Assembly: GCF_031844685.1 (NCBI RefSeq)
Contig: NZ_CP134605.1
Location: 4,833,001 to 4,897,000 of the forward strand
Reading direction: 5' to 3'
Source of the DNA: Streptomyces sp. ITFR-21
GTDB taxonomy: Bacteria > Actinomycetota > Actinomycetes > Streptomycetales > Streptomycetaceae
DNA: 64,000 nt
Position numbers and translations under genes: made by a program. Position 1 is the stretch's first letter. Each line of letters opens with the position of its first letter. Positions 49,113-57,742 of the stretch are shown piece after piece. The notes beneath the pieces are model-generated. The model was not told the origin of the DNA and did no database searches. It saw nothing but the letters and a program-made list of their open reading frames with translations.

Positions 49113-49670
49113 GTGACCGACGCCGAGGAGCGCGCGCCGGACGGCCGGCGGGAGCCCGCCCGCGTGCCGGACCCGGCGGGTCCGCCCGCCGGCGCGGGAG
49201 CCGCCGGCGCCCCGGCGGGCGGGGTGCCGGAGTGGGGGACGGACGCGCTGGAGCGGGAGCTGTCGGTGCTGTTCCGGCGGGCCGGGGCGGCGTCCGGCGA
49301 ACTGGCCAGGGCGGTGCACCCGGAGCTGGAGCCGGCCGCGTACGGACTGCTGGCCCGGCTGGCGGAGGCCGAGCCGGCCCGCGCCACCGACCTGGCCGGG
49401 TACTTCGGGGTCGGCAAGGCCACCATGAGCCGGCAGCTGCGCGCCCTGGAGGAGCTCGGCCTGGTCGCCCGCGAGCCCGACCCCGCCGACGGCCGCGCCT
49501 ACCTGATGCGGCTGACCGCCGAGGGCGGCGACCGCTTCACCCGGGTCCGCACCGCCCGCCGCGAGCAGTATCTGCGCCGGCTGGCCGCCTGGGACCAGGC
49601 CGAGGTCGCCGAACTCTCCAGGCTGCTGCACGAGCTGAACGGCCTTCCGTTCGGCGAGGGCCCCCCGTAG
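49113..49670 (+). CDS. MarR-family transcriptional regulator
   Basis: A 185-residue regulator. About 40 disordered residues (TDAEERAPDGRREPARVPDPAG) precede the winged helix-turn-helix core: LLARLAEAEPARATDLAGYFGVGKATMSRQLRALEELGLVAREPDPADGRAYLMRLT in segments, with the D-x-R wing motif. The GTG at 49113 follows GCGGGGAG. Ligand and targets are unknown. It converges on the PP2C-like gene with 19 bp between stops. Confidence 0.9.
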   Translation: MTDAEERAPDGRREPARVPDPAGPPAGAGAAGAPAGGVPEWGTDALERELSVLFRRAGAASGELARAVHPELEPAAYGLLARLAEAEPARATDLAGYFGVGKATMSRQLRALEELGLVAREPDPADGRAYLMRLTAEGGDRFTRVRTARREQYLRRLAAWDQAEVAELSRLLHELNGLPFGEGPP

Positions 49671-49689
49671 CCGCCGCGGCCGACGGCCC

Positions 49690-50460
49690 TCAGAACTCCA
49701 CCAGCACCGCCGTGGCGTCGTCGTAGGGTTTGCCGCGGGGCACGCGCACTCCCGCCGGGTCGGCGTCCTCCAGGGACCGCACGCGGGCGATCAGGGCCCG
49801 CGGACCCGCCTCCTGGAGCAGGGCGAAGACGCCCGGCCAGTCGTCGCCGCCGAAGACCTCCACGCCCCGGGCCGCGCCGTCGGTGAGCGCCGCCAGCGCC
49901 CGTACCCCGGCGGCCGGGGTACGGCCGGTCACCGCGCGGGAGACCACCGCCGGGTCCGCGGCGGCGGTGAAGAAGCCGCCGTCCAGATTGCGCAGCGGCG
50001 CCACCGGCACGCCCGCCGCCCGCAGCCGGTCGATCCGGTCGTCCAGTACCGGCGTCACCGAGCCGTCCGGCGCCTGGAGAAGCAGCGCCGAGTCCGACAG
50101 CACCAGGTGCTCCACCTCCGCCCCGCCCCAGCGCACCGCGACCACCGTGGCCTGTGGGGTCAGTGGGTGAGAAAGATCACAGGTCGCGCGATGCGCGTCG
50201 GCGGTGCGGGAGATGGCCTCGGCGAGACACGCGGCCAAGGGCACCGCGGGCCGCGCGACGGACAGTTCGAGCAGCGCGCCGCCCAGCCGGGCGGTGAACC
50301 AGGGCACCGAGTGGCGGCAGTCCCCGTTGCCGGGCGGGGGCGTCACCCCGTCCAGCAGGACCACCGTCCCGCCCCGCCCGCCGGCGGGCAGCGCGACGGA
50401 CACGAAGTCCTCGTTGGGCACCTCGGGGCGGCCGGGTTCGGTCGCCGTCTCGATCCGCAT
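49690..50460 (-). CDS. PP2C-like (PPM) protein phosphatase domain protein
   Basis: A 256-residue protein with the order of PPM-phosphatase motifs: NEDFVSVAL, VVLLDGVTPPPG (first metal Asp-Gly), TVVAVRWGGAEVEHLVLSDSALLL, LAALTDGAARG, and YDDATAVLV with the last metal Asp. Metal-site residues look mostly retained, but the N-terminal DGMGG loop is altered to DGVTPPPG, so activity is uncertain. No sensor or membrane domain. Confidence 0.82.
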   Translation of the reverse strand: MRIETATEPGRPEVPNEDFVSVALPAGGRGGTVVLLDGVTPPPGNGDCRHSVPWFTARLGGALLELSVARPAVPLAACLAEAISRTADAHRATCDLSHPLTPQATVVAVRWGGAEVEHLVLSDSALLLQAPDGSVTPVLDDRIDRLRAAGVPVAPLRNLDGGFFTAAADPAVVSRAVTGRTPAAGVRALAALTDGAARGVEVFGGDDWPGVFALLQEAGPRALIARVRSLEDADPAGVRVPRGKPYDDATAVLVEF

Positions 50461-50813
50461 GCGGCCAGTGTGCCGGACCCCCGGCGGTTCCCGCCGGCAC
50501 CGGCCGGTACCGGCGGCTCCCGGCGGCCGGGAGAGCCGCGCACCCGGTCCGGACCAAGATCACCGTGGCTGCGGGTGCGTATCCTGCCAAAGCCCGCTGC
50601 CGGACGCCAGGGGACCGCCGGGCCGGGGCAGTCTGGCCCCCGGTGCCGGACTTGTCGGTCAACTCACCTGTGCGATTCACTCGTTCGGGTGTCCGGGGGA
50701 GGGACGCCTGGCCCCCCTCCCGGCAGGGCTGCAAGGGTCGGAGGGACTTCTGCATATTCCCGGGGGACACCCCGGCCCCGGCCCCGGGCGATACGTGATT
50801 GCGAGCACCGACA
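50461..50813. other. Divergent intergenic region before the conservon
   Basis: A 353-bp gap between the PP2C-like and sensor-kinase starts. A possible promoter for the conservon lies in the AT-richer stretch about 50745-50800. Several short G/C inverted repeats occur (for example around 50490-50530), but no gene or clear operator was found. Confidence 0.45.
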
Positions 50814-53531
50814 TTGCGTGAAGGACGTCACCCGCGACGCGAAGGGCGGGTCAGGCGGCGCATGCTCGCCGCGCTGCTCGGCTGCGCCGCCGCGCTCCTG
50901 GCCGCCGCCACGCCGGGCGTGGCCCTCGCCGGGCACGACCTGTCAGCGGCCCAGGAGCAGGTGGACGCGGCCCGGCTGGCCGCCCGCGCCGTCGTACTGG
51001 CCCACGACCTCGCCGACGAGCGGGACGACGCGGCGATCCGCGCGGGCGGCGGCCCCGTCGGCCGGGACCGGCTGGCCACCGACCGGTCGAACGCCGACCG
51101 CCAGGCCCGGGACGTGGCTCCCGGCGCACCCGCCGAGGTGCGGACCGCGCTGGCCGCGCTGCCCGCCGCCCGCGCGGCGGCCGACAGCGGCAAAGGCGGC
51201 CCGCAGGCCGTCGTCGCCGGCTACCAGCCGCTGATCGACGCCCTCGGCAGACTCTGCGGACCGGTCACCGCGCCGCTCGGCCGGGCGGTGGACGCCGCCG
51301 CCCGGCAGCGCGGACTGCTGGTCGGCGCGCTCGCCGCCGGCGGCAGCCGGCGCGGCCCGGTCGCCGCCGCGCAGGCCGCGCACCTCCAGGAGCAGGCCGC
51401 GCTCGCCGACTTCCGGGCCACCGCGCCCGCCGCCCTGCGCGCCCGCTACGACCAGACGGTCAACGGCGCCGACGCCGCCGCCGCGGACCGCGACCTCGCC
51501 GAACTCCTCGACGGCCCCGCGCTCACCGGCGCCGACCGCGGACTGGGCGCCGACGCCACCGACCGGGCGCTCACCGCCCGGCTCGCCCTGATGCGCAGCG
51601 TCGAGGCGTCCGCGGCGGCCGACGAGGCCCGGCGGGCCGCCGACCACCGCGACCACCAGGTCACCGTCCTGGAACTGCGGGTCGCGCTGGTCGCGCTGTG
51701 CCTGATCCTGTTCGCCGGCGTGCTCGTCTCGCTGTTCCGCAGCGTCACCCGGCCGCTGGCCGCGCTGCACCGCTGGTCGCGTGCGGACGGCGAGAGCGGC
51801 CAGGGCGCCAGGGTGCTCGGCCGCGACGAGTTCGCCGCCGTCGCCCGGCGGGCCAACGCGCTCACCCAGGAAGCGCAGGCACTGCGCGCCCGGGTCCACG
51901 AACTCGCCGCGGAACGCGACGCGCTGTCCGCGGCGCACAACGCGCTGACCGCCGAGCGCGATGGCCTGCTGCGGACCAGGGACGACCTGCTGCGCAGCCG
52001 CGAGGAGCTCGCCGGCCGGTTCACCGAGGCCAGCGCCCGCAACGCCGCCCACGTCACCTACGTCAACCTCGGCCTGCGCACCCTCGGCCTGGTCGAGCGC
52101 CAACTCGCCCTGATCGAGGCGCTGGAGGACCGCGAGCAGGAGCCGGAACGGCTCGACCAGCTGTTCCGGCTCGACCACCTCGCCACCCGGATGCGCCGCA
52201 ACAGCGAGAACCTGCTGGTGCTGACCGGCACCGAGCACAGCCACGGCGCCACCGCCCGCCCGGTCGCGCTGGTCGACGTGGCCCGCGCCGCGATCTCCGA
52301 GGTCGAGCGGTACGAACGGGTGCACATCCAGACCATGCCCGACGTCCGGGTGGCCGGCCGGGCCGCCGACGACATCAGCCACCTGATCGCCGAACTCCTG
52401 GACAACGCGACCGGGTTCTCCGCGCCGGCCGCCTCCGTCCACCTCTCCGGCTGGCTGCTGGAGAACGGCGAGGTGATGCTCTCGGTCGAGGACTCCGGCA
52501 TCGGGATGCCCGACGAGCGGCTGAACGAGCTCAACGAGCTGCTCGCCGATCCCCGCCCGGCGCCGCCCGGCACCGCCGCCGGCATGGGCCTGTACGTGGT
52601 CGCCCGACTGGCCCAGCGGCACGGCGTCCGCACCCAGCTGCGCCCCCAGGCGGTCGGCGGCACCGCGGCCGTCGTGGTCCTGCCGCAGCGGCTGCTGCCC
52701 GCGGTCGACCCGCAGGAGCCGCCCGCCACCCCGATCGAGGCCGCGCTGGCCGGCGCCCAGGTCACCGGCCGCCGCGCCGCGCCCGCCCCGGGACCGGACA
52801 GCGGCCCCGACACCGCGCCCGCGGCGGCGCGATCCGTTCCGCAGCCGTTCGCCGGGCCCGCCGCCGTACCGCAGGACCGGCCGTCCCCGCTGGCCCGGCG
52901 GGTACCGGCCGGGCAGCCCGTGCAGGCGGCGCGACCCGCGCAACCCGCGCAACCCGAGCAGTCCGCCCGCGCCGCCGAAGCCGTGCGGCACGACCGGGCC
53001 GGGCCGGAGGCCGGGGCCGGCGGCGAGGCGCCGGCCACCAGGAGGCTGCCGCAGCGGGTGCCGCGGCCGGCCGGGATGGGCGACGTGCTCGTACAGGGGC
53101 CGCGGCGACCGCGCGGCGGACCGGTGGACGCGGCCGAACTGCGCCGCAAGCTGGGCGGGTTGCAGCGGGGACTGCAGGCCGGCCGGCGCGACGCCGAGCA
53201 CGAGATCAGCGCCGGTACCGGCCCGACGGCCGGCCCGGCCGGCGCCGCGGACCAGCCGCCCAGGCCGCGGACCGAGCCGCCGGCGCCGCAGCGCCCCGCC
53301 ACCCGGCGGCACGCCGCGCCCGGACCGCCGGCACCGGAACCGCTGCCGGCGGCGGCACCGGCCCAGCGGCCCGCGCCCGCGCCCGCACCGCAGCCGCCGC
53401 CCGCCGCGTGGCCCGTGCCGCAGTCCGCGCCCGTGCCGGAGGCACCACGGGTACGAAGAAGCACTCAGGGGGACACCGGGGAAGCCGCACACGCAGGCCC
53501 AGCTGATAGCGCCGAGGAGGCGACCCGTTGA
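50814..53531 (+). CDS. Conservon sensor-like histidine kinase (CvnA type)
   Basis: About 905 residues. An N-terminal membrane segment (MLAALLGCAAALLAAATPGVALA), an extracellular helical domain of about 240 residues and a second membrane segment (LVALCLILFAGVLVSLF) lead to a HAMP-like region and coiled coil. The HATPase domain reads HLIAELLDNATGFSAP, SVEDSGIGMPDERL and GMGLYVVARLAQRHG. The last 280 residues are Pro/Ala/Arg-rich and disordered. The usual His phosphoacceptor box is not evident, as in other conservon kinases. Start is uncertain: TTG 50799, TTG 50814 or ATG 50862; the basic stretch before the first helix favours an upstream TTG. Confidence 0.88.
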   Translation: MREGRHPRREGRVRRRMLAALLGCAAALLAAATPGVALAGHDLSAAQEQVDAARLAARAVVLAHDLADERDDAAIRAGGGPVGRDRLATDRSNADRQARDVAPGAPAEVRTALAALPAARAAADSGKGGPQAVVAGYQPLIDALGRLCGPVTAPLGRAVDAAARQRGLLVGALAAGGSRRGPVAAAQAAHLQEQAALADFRATAPAALRARYDQTVNGADAAAADRDLAELLDGPALTGADRGLGADATDRALTARLALMRSVEASAAADEARRAADHRDHQVTVLELRVALVALCLILFAGVLVSLFRSVTRPLAALHRWSRADGESGQGARVLGRDEFAAVARRANALTQEAQALRARVHELAAERDALSAAHNALTAERDGLLRTRDDLLRSREELAGRFTEASARNAAHVTYVNLGLRTLGLVERQLALIEALEDREQEPERLDQLFRLDHLATRMRRNSENLLVLTGTEHSHGATARPVALVDVARAAISEVERYERVHIQTMPDVRVAGRAADDISHLIAELLDNATGFSAPAASVHLSGWLLENGEVMLSVEDSGIGMPDERLNELNELLADPRPAPPGTAAGMGLYVVARLAQRHGVRTQLRPQAVGGTAAVVVLPQRLLPAVDPQEPPATPIEAALAGAQVTGRRAAPAPGPDSGPDTAPAAARSVPQPFAGPAAVPQDRPSPLARRVPAGQPVQAARPAQPAQPEQSARAAEAVRHDRAGPEAGAGGEAPATRRLPQRVPRPAGMGDVLVQGPRRPRGGPVDAAELRRKLGGLQRGLQAGRRDAEHEISAGTGPTAGPAGAADQPPRPRTEPPAPQRPATRRHAAPGPPAPEPLPAAAPAQRPAPAPAPQPPPAAWPVPQSAPVPEAPRVRRSTQGDTGEAAHAGPADSAEEATR

Positions 53532-54025
53532 ACGCGGTCCGCACGCACACCAGTGAACTGAGCCACGAAGCACGCAACATCCGGTGGCTGCTGCAGAACT
53601 TCGTGGAGGAGGTACCCGGCGTCCACTCGATCGCCGTGGTCTCCTCCGACGGCCTGCTGCTGCTCAGCTCGCAGACCGAGGAGCAGACGGCGCCGGCGGC
53701 GCCCGCACCGGACGGCCCGGCGCGGCCGTCGGCCGACAGCCCGATGGACCTGGCCGCGGTGGTCTCCGGCCTGGCCAGCCTCACCGTCGGCGCGGCCCGG
53801 CTGATGGACGGCGGCAAGGTCCGGCAGACCACCGTCGCGATGGCGGACGGCATGCTGTTCGTGACCGCCATCAGCGACGGCTCGCTGCTGGGCGTGCACG
53901 CCACCGCCGACTGCGACATCACCGTGGTCGGCTACCACATGGCACTGTTCGTCGGCCGGGCCGGGCACGTCCTGACCCCGGCGCTGCGCAGCGAGCTGCG
54001 CCAGGTAATGGAGAGTGCCCACTGA
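53528..54025 (+). CDS. Conservon roadblock/LC7-domain protein (CvnB type)
   Basis: A 165-residue MglB-like roadblock protein: NIRWLLQNFVEEVPGVHSIAVVSSDGLLLLSS, then DLAAVVSGLASLTVGAARLM and FVTAISDGSLLGVHA. An insert of about 22 Pro/Ala-rich residues interrupts the domain. It should act as partner or GTPase-activating protein for the CvnD GTPase. The TTG at 53528 overlaps the kinase stop, and its own stop overlaps the next ATG. Confidence 0.93.
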   Translation: MNAVRTHTSELSHEARNIRWLLQNFVEEVPGVHSIAVVSSDGLLLLSSQTEEQTAPAAPAPDGPARPSADSPMDLAAVVSGLASLTVGAARLMDGGKVRQTTVAMADGMLFVTAISDGSLLGVHATADCDITVVGYHMALFVGRAGHVLTPALRSELRQVMESAH

Positions 54026-54417
54026 TGGCCGCCCTGCCCCACCGCGGTGCCGACCGCCGGACGTCCAGGGTCCGGCCCTACACCCTGACCGGCGGCCGAA
54101 CCCGGTTCGGCCATGTGCTGCTTGTCGAGACCTTCGTCGCTACGATCGACGCTGCGGAGGAACAGCCGGCTCTCACCAGGGGCAGCTGGACCGAGCGTGT
54201 CATGCCGGAATTTCGCGCGATCGTCGAACTGTGCCGCAGAATGCGGTCGGTGGCCGAGATCTCCGCGCTGCTGAGCATGCCGCTCGGCGTCGTCCGGGTC
54301 CTGATCAGCGATCTGGCCGACCAGGGAAGAATCCGCGTGTACGGCACCGGGCACGGGCCCGGCCGGCCGGACCGCGCACTGCTCGAAAGGGTGCTCAGTG
54401 GACTTCGCAGGCTTTGA
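54025..54417 (+). CDS. Conservon DUF742 protein (CvnC type)
   Basis: A 130-residue DUF742 protein: RVRPYTLTGGRTRFGHVLLVETFV at the start, IVELCRRMRSVAEISALLSMPLGVVRVLISDLADQGRI as a winged-helix-like core. It belongs to the four-protein complex at the membrane that links kinase to GTPase; the precise role is unknown. It overlaps its upstream neighbour by 1 bp and its downstream neighbour by 20 bp. Confidence 0.93.
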   Translation: MAALPHRGADRRTSRVRPYTLTGGRTRFGHVLLVETFVATIDAAEEQPALTRGSWTERVMPEFRAIVELCRRMRSVAEISALLSMPLGVVRVLISDLADQGRIRVYGTGHGPGRPDRALLERVLSGLRRL

Positions 54418-55006
54418 CCAGCAGGAGGGCCTGCAGGACTGGCAGACCGAACGCGGTCGTGCCCCGGTCTCCACGAAGATCGTCGTGGCCGGCGGCTTCG
54501 GCGTGGGCAAGACCACGTTCGTCGGCGCGGTCTCCGAGATCACCCCGCTGACCACCGAGGCGGTGATGACACAGGCCAGCGAGGCGGTGGACGACCTGGC
54601 CGCGACCCCGGACAAGACGACGACCACGGTCGCCATGGACTTCGGCCGGATCACCCTCGACCAGGATCTGGTGCTGTACGTGTTCGGCACCCCGGGGCAG
54701 CAGCGGTTCTGGTTCATGTGGGACGACCTGGTGCGCGGCGCGATAGGCGCGGTGGTGCTCGCCGACACCCGGCGGCTGGCCGACTGCTTCCCCGCGCTGG
54801 ACTACTTCGAGGGCACCGGTCTGCCGTACACCGTCGCGGTCAACCAGTTCGAGGGCACCGCCGAGTACACGGCCGACGACGTACGGGAGGCGCTGGCCGT
54901 GCCGACGCACATCCCGGTGCAGATCATCGACGCCCGCCAGCGGTACTCGGTGGTGGAGGCGCTGCTGTCGCTCGTCGCCCACGCGATGAACGAACAGCCC
55001 CTTTAG
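54398..55006 (+). CDS. Conservon ATP/GTP-binding protein (CvnD type)
   Basis: A 202-residue MglA-like small GTPase. G1 is GGFGVGKTTF, G3 is FGTPGQQRFWFMW, and the guanine-specificity region is AVNQFEG (NKxD replaced by NQFE, as in conservon GTPases). The GTG at 54398 lies inside the DUF742 gene. It probably cycles at the membrane with the roadblock protein as partner. Confidence 0.93.
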   Translation: MDFAGFDQQEGLQDWQTERGRAPVSTKIVVAGGFGVGKTTFVGAVSEITPLTTEAVMTQASEAVDDLAATPDKTTTTVAMDFGRITLDQDLVLYVFGTPGQQRFWFMWDDLVRGAIGAVVLADTRRLADCFPALDYFEGTGLPYTVAVNQFEGTAEYTADDVREALAVPTHIPVQIIDARQRYSVVEALLSLVAHAMNEQPL

Positions 55007-55023
55007 CCACACCCGTTCGGCCC

Positions 55024-55070
55024 GATAACGTTGCCGTTATCCATTGCTCTTGCGATTACCAGGCGTAATC
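55024..55070 (+). promoter_or_regulatory. Two stacked palindromes before the monooxygenase gene
   Basis: GATAACG-TTGC-CGTTATC (55024-55041) and GATTAC-CAGGC-GTAATC (55054-55070) are both perfect. They lie in the 88-bp gap between the conservon GTPase stop and the monooxygenase GTG at 55095, an AT-rich island in this genome. Confidence 0.75.
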
Positions 55071-55094
55071 CCGACTGCCAGATAGCGAGCCGCT

Positions 55095-56339
55095 GTGCGC
55101 AAGATACTCATCGTCGGGGCCGGTCAGGCCGGTCTCCAACTCGCCCTGGGCCTCCAGTCCCAGGGCTATGACGTCACCGTCATGTCCAACCGCACGGCCG
55201 ATGAGATACGAAGCGGCCGGGTCATGTCGACCCAGTGCATGTTCACCACCGCGCTGCAGCACGAACGGGACCTGGGCCTGAACTTCTGGGAGCGCCAGGC
55301 TCCCAGGATCGAGGGGGTCGGCGTCTCGGTCTCCGCCCCCGACGCCTCCCGTCCGATCGACTGGGTGGGCCGGCTGCGCGGCTACGCCCAGTCGGTGGAC
55401 CAGCGGGTGAAGATGGCCGGCTGGCTGGAGACCTTCGCCGAACGCGGCGGCAGGGTCGTCCTCCACGGCGTGGCCGTCTCCGACCTGGACTACTTCGCCC
55501 GTGCCTACGACCTGGTGCTGGTGGCGGCGGGCAAGGGCGAGCTGGTCTCCATGTTCGGCCGGGACGCCTCCCGTTCGCCCTACGACGCCCCGCAGCGGGC
55601 CCTCGCCGTCGCCTACGTGCACGGGCTCGGACCGCGCCCCGAACACCCGGACATGCTCGCGGTGCGCTGCAACCTGGTGCCGGGCGTGGGCGAGTTGTTC
55701 GTGATGCCGACCCTGACCACCACCGGGCCGGCCGACATCCTCTTCTGGGAGGGCGTCCCCGGCGGCCCGCTCGACGCCTTCCAGACGGTCAAGGACCCCG
55801 AGGAGCACCTGCGGCTGACGCTGGAGCTGATGCGCCGCTTCACCCCGTGGGAGTACGAGCGCGCGACCCGCGTCGAACTGACCGACGCACACGGCACGCT
55901 GTCCGGGCGGTACGCGCCGACGGTACGCCGGCCGGTCGGCGAACTGCCGTCGGGCGCACCGGTGCTGGGCGTCGCCGACGTGGTGGTGGCCAACGACCCG
56001 ATCACCGGCCAGGGTTCTAACAACGCGGCCCGGTGCGCGGCCTCGTACCTCGCCGACATCGTGGCGCGGGCCGACCGGCCGTTCGACCGCGAATGGATGC
56101 AGAGCACCTTCGACCACTACTGGTCGCTGGCGGCGCCGGTCACCAAGTGGACCAACGCGATGCTCGCGCCGCCGCCTGAGCACGTCCTCGGCCTGATCGG
56201 CGCGGCCGGCGAACTCCCGCCGGTGGCCGAGCGGTTCGCCAACGGCTTCGACGACCCGGCCGACTTCGAGCACTGGTTCTACGAGCCGGAGAAGGCCGCC
56301 GGGTACCTCGCGGACGTGGCCCAGCCCGCCGCGCGCTAG
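55095..56339 (+). CDS. Styrene/indole monooxygenase-like FAD-dependent oxygenase (StyA family)
   Basis: A 414-residue flavoprotein: KILIVGAGQAGLQLALGLQSQG (FAD Rossmann loop), SNRTADEIRSGRVMSTQCMF, and a late VANDPITGQGSNNAARCA motif contacting FAD. It lacks an NAD(P)H domain, as in two-component StyA epoxidases that receive reduced FAD from a separate reductase; no reductase gene is adjacent. The substrate is unknown. It follows the conservon by 88 bp on the same strand, an arrangement suggesting shared control. Confidence 0.88.
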   Translation: MRKILIVGAGQAGLQLALGLQSQGYDVTVMSNRTADEIRSGRVMSTQCMFTTALQHERDLGLNFWERQAPRIEGVGVSVSAPDASRPIDWVGRLRGYAQSVDQRVKMAGWLETFAERGGRVVLHGVAVSDLDYFARAYDLVLVAAGKGELVSMFGRDASRSPYDAPQRALAVAYVHGLGPRPEHPDMLAVRCNLVPGVGELFVMPTLTTTGPADILFWEGVPGGPLDAFQTVKDPEEHLRLTLELMRRFTPWEYERATRVELTDAHGTLSGRYAPTVRRPVGELPSGAPVLGVADVVVANDPITGQGSNNAARCAASYLADIVARADRPFDREWMQSTFDHYWSLAAPVTKWTNAMLAPPPEHVLGLIGAAGELPPVAERFANGFDDPADFEHWFYEPEKAAGYLADVAQPAAR

Positions 56340-56341
56340 AA

Positions 56342-56372
56342 GCGTCCGGCAAGCCGCCTTCCGGGCGGACGC
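56342..56372. terminator. Hairpin between the monooxygenase and NlpC/P60 genes
   Basis: GCGTCCG (56342-56348) pairs with CGGACGC (56366-56372), with inner GCCGCC/GGGCGG pairing. It sits directly between convergent stops. Confidence 0.5.
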
Positions 56373-56397
56373 CGGGCGGGCGGCGGCGCCGTGACCG

Positions 56398-57528
56398 CTA
56401 CCGGCCGCCGTGCCCGCGCGGTACGGACCTCGGACGGTAGTCCTTCAGTGGCTGCCTGCCGGGGTCCGGGCGGACCGCGCCGAGGATCGGGTCGGCGGCG
56501 ATCGGCGAGACCCGGACGGTGGCGCCCGGCCGGGGCGCCTGGACGACCAGGCCGTCGCCGACGTAGAGCGCCACATGGGTGGCGTTCTTGAAGTACACCA
56601 CCAGGTCGCCGGGGCGCAGCCGGCGCAGCGGCACGTGCTTCAGCGCGGCCCACTGCCCCTGGCTGGTCCGCGGCACGGCGATCCCCGCGTGCGCCCACGC
56701 CTGCGAGGTGAGCCCGGAGCAGTCGAAGGAGGCCGGGCCCTGGGCGCCCCAGACGTAGGGCTTGCCGAGCTGCGCGAAGGCGTAGCCGACGGCCCGGTCG
56801 CCGGGCGCGGAGGGGGCGCGTCCGGCGGGGTCGTCGCCGAGTGCCCTGGAGTCCAGGAAGTCGGTCTGCGCCTCGGCGTCGCCGCGCTCCTCCAGCGTCC
56901 GCAGCGCCTCGCTCTGCGCGCCGGTGAGCCCGGCGAGCGTCGCCTCCACCTGCCGCAGCCCGGTCTCGACCTGCTTCTTGCGGGCGGCCAGCACGTCGCG
57001 GGTGTGCCGGGCGGCGTCCAGCGCCCGCTGCGCCGTGGCGTTCAGCGCCTTCAGCCGGGCCTCGCTCCTGGTCAGCTCGCCCAGCACGTCGCGCTGGCGG
57101 CCGGCGGCCCGCTGGAGGGTGTGCCGCTGGGCGAAGAAGTCCTGCGGGGTCCGGCCGGTGAGCATCGACAGGAACGGCGACACCCCGCCGTCCCGGTACA
57201 TCTGGCGGGCCATCAGCCCGAGTTCGTCCCGGGCCGCGGCCACCACCACCCGCTGGTCGGCGAGCTGCCGGTCCATCCGCTCGGCGTCGGCCCGCTGCCG
57301 GGCGGCGGCCTCCGCGGCCCGGTCGTAGGACTCGGTGGCCGTCTCGGTGCGCAGGTAGGACGTCTTGAGCCGGGTCAGCAGCTCGGTGAGCGGCACGTCG
57401 GGCCCGGCCGGCGGGTCGTCCGGCCGGGCGGCGGCCTGTCCGGCGGCGGGCAGGGCGAGCACCGCCGCGGTGAGCAGCGCGCCGCCCGCCACCGCGGCGC
57501 GGAGCCGTCCGCCGGTCCGTCGGGCCAC
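56398..57528 (-). CDS. Secreted NlpC/P60 peptidoglycan endopeptidase
   Basis: A 376-residue exported hydrolase. Signal peptide (GGRLRAAVAGGALLTAAVLALPAAGQAAA), then a long coiled-coil region (about residues 45-240: TATESYDRAAEAAARQRADAERM, RDVLAARKKQVETGLRQVEATLAG). The NlpC/P60 domain has catalytic Cys in FDCSGLTSQAWAHAG and His in NATHVALYVG. It resembles RipA/PcsB-type cell-separation enzymes that cut peptide stems. The GTG at 57528 follows GAGGGGAT. Confidence 0.92.
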   Translation of the reverse strand: MARRTGGRLRAAVAGGALLTAAVLALPAAGQAAARPDDPPAGPDVPLTELLTRLKTSYLRTETATESYDRAAEAAARQRADAERMDRQLADQRVVVAAARDELGLMARQMYRDGGVSPFLSMLTGRTPQDFFAQRHTLQRAAGRQRDVLGELTRSEARLKALNATAQRALDAARHTRDVLAARKKQVETGLRQVEATLAGLTGAQSEALRTLEERGDAEAQTDFLDSRALGDDPAGRAPSAPGDRAVGYAFAQLGKPYVWGAQGPASFDCSGLTSQAWAHAGIAVPRTSQGQWAALKHVPLRRLRPGDLVVYFKNATHVALYVGDGLVVQAPRPGATVRVSPIAADPILGAVRPDPGRQPLKDYRPRSVPRGHGGR

Positions 57529-57637
57529 TGGTATCCCCTCACCTCGGGTAACCGTTCGGTAACACGTCTGTCGTCGGCATCCTGCCATGGTTGGTAATAT
57601 TTTCGACAGAAGTGCGGGAGAAGTGGCGGTTCGTGCC

Positions 57638-57669
57638 CGCTCCGGTCACTCCCGGGAGTGACCGGAGCG
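57638..57669. repeat. Perfect 32-bp palindrome
   Basis: CGCTCCGGTCACTCCC followed immediately by its exact complement inverted (57654-57669). It lies between the chitinase terminator and the NlpC/P60 gene on the same strand, 110 bp upstream of the NlpC/P60 start. It could be a second terminator, or an operator or transcript-end structure. Confidence 0.9.
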
Positions 57670-57681
57670 CGCGCAGACAGA

Positions 57682-57721
57682 CGTACGGCCCGGCCACCGC
57701 CCTCGGGGACCGGGCCGTACG
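57682..57721 (-). terminator. Terminator of the chitinase gene
   Basis: 12-bp perfect stem CGTACGGCCCGG (57682-57693) with CCGGGCCGTACG (57710-57721), 16-nt loop, starting 21 bp after the chitinase stop. Confidence 0.8.
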
Positions 57722-57742
57722 CGTGCGGGGGGACGCGCCGGG

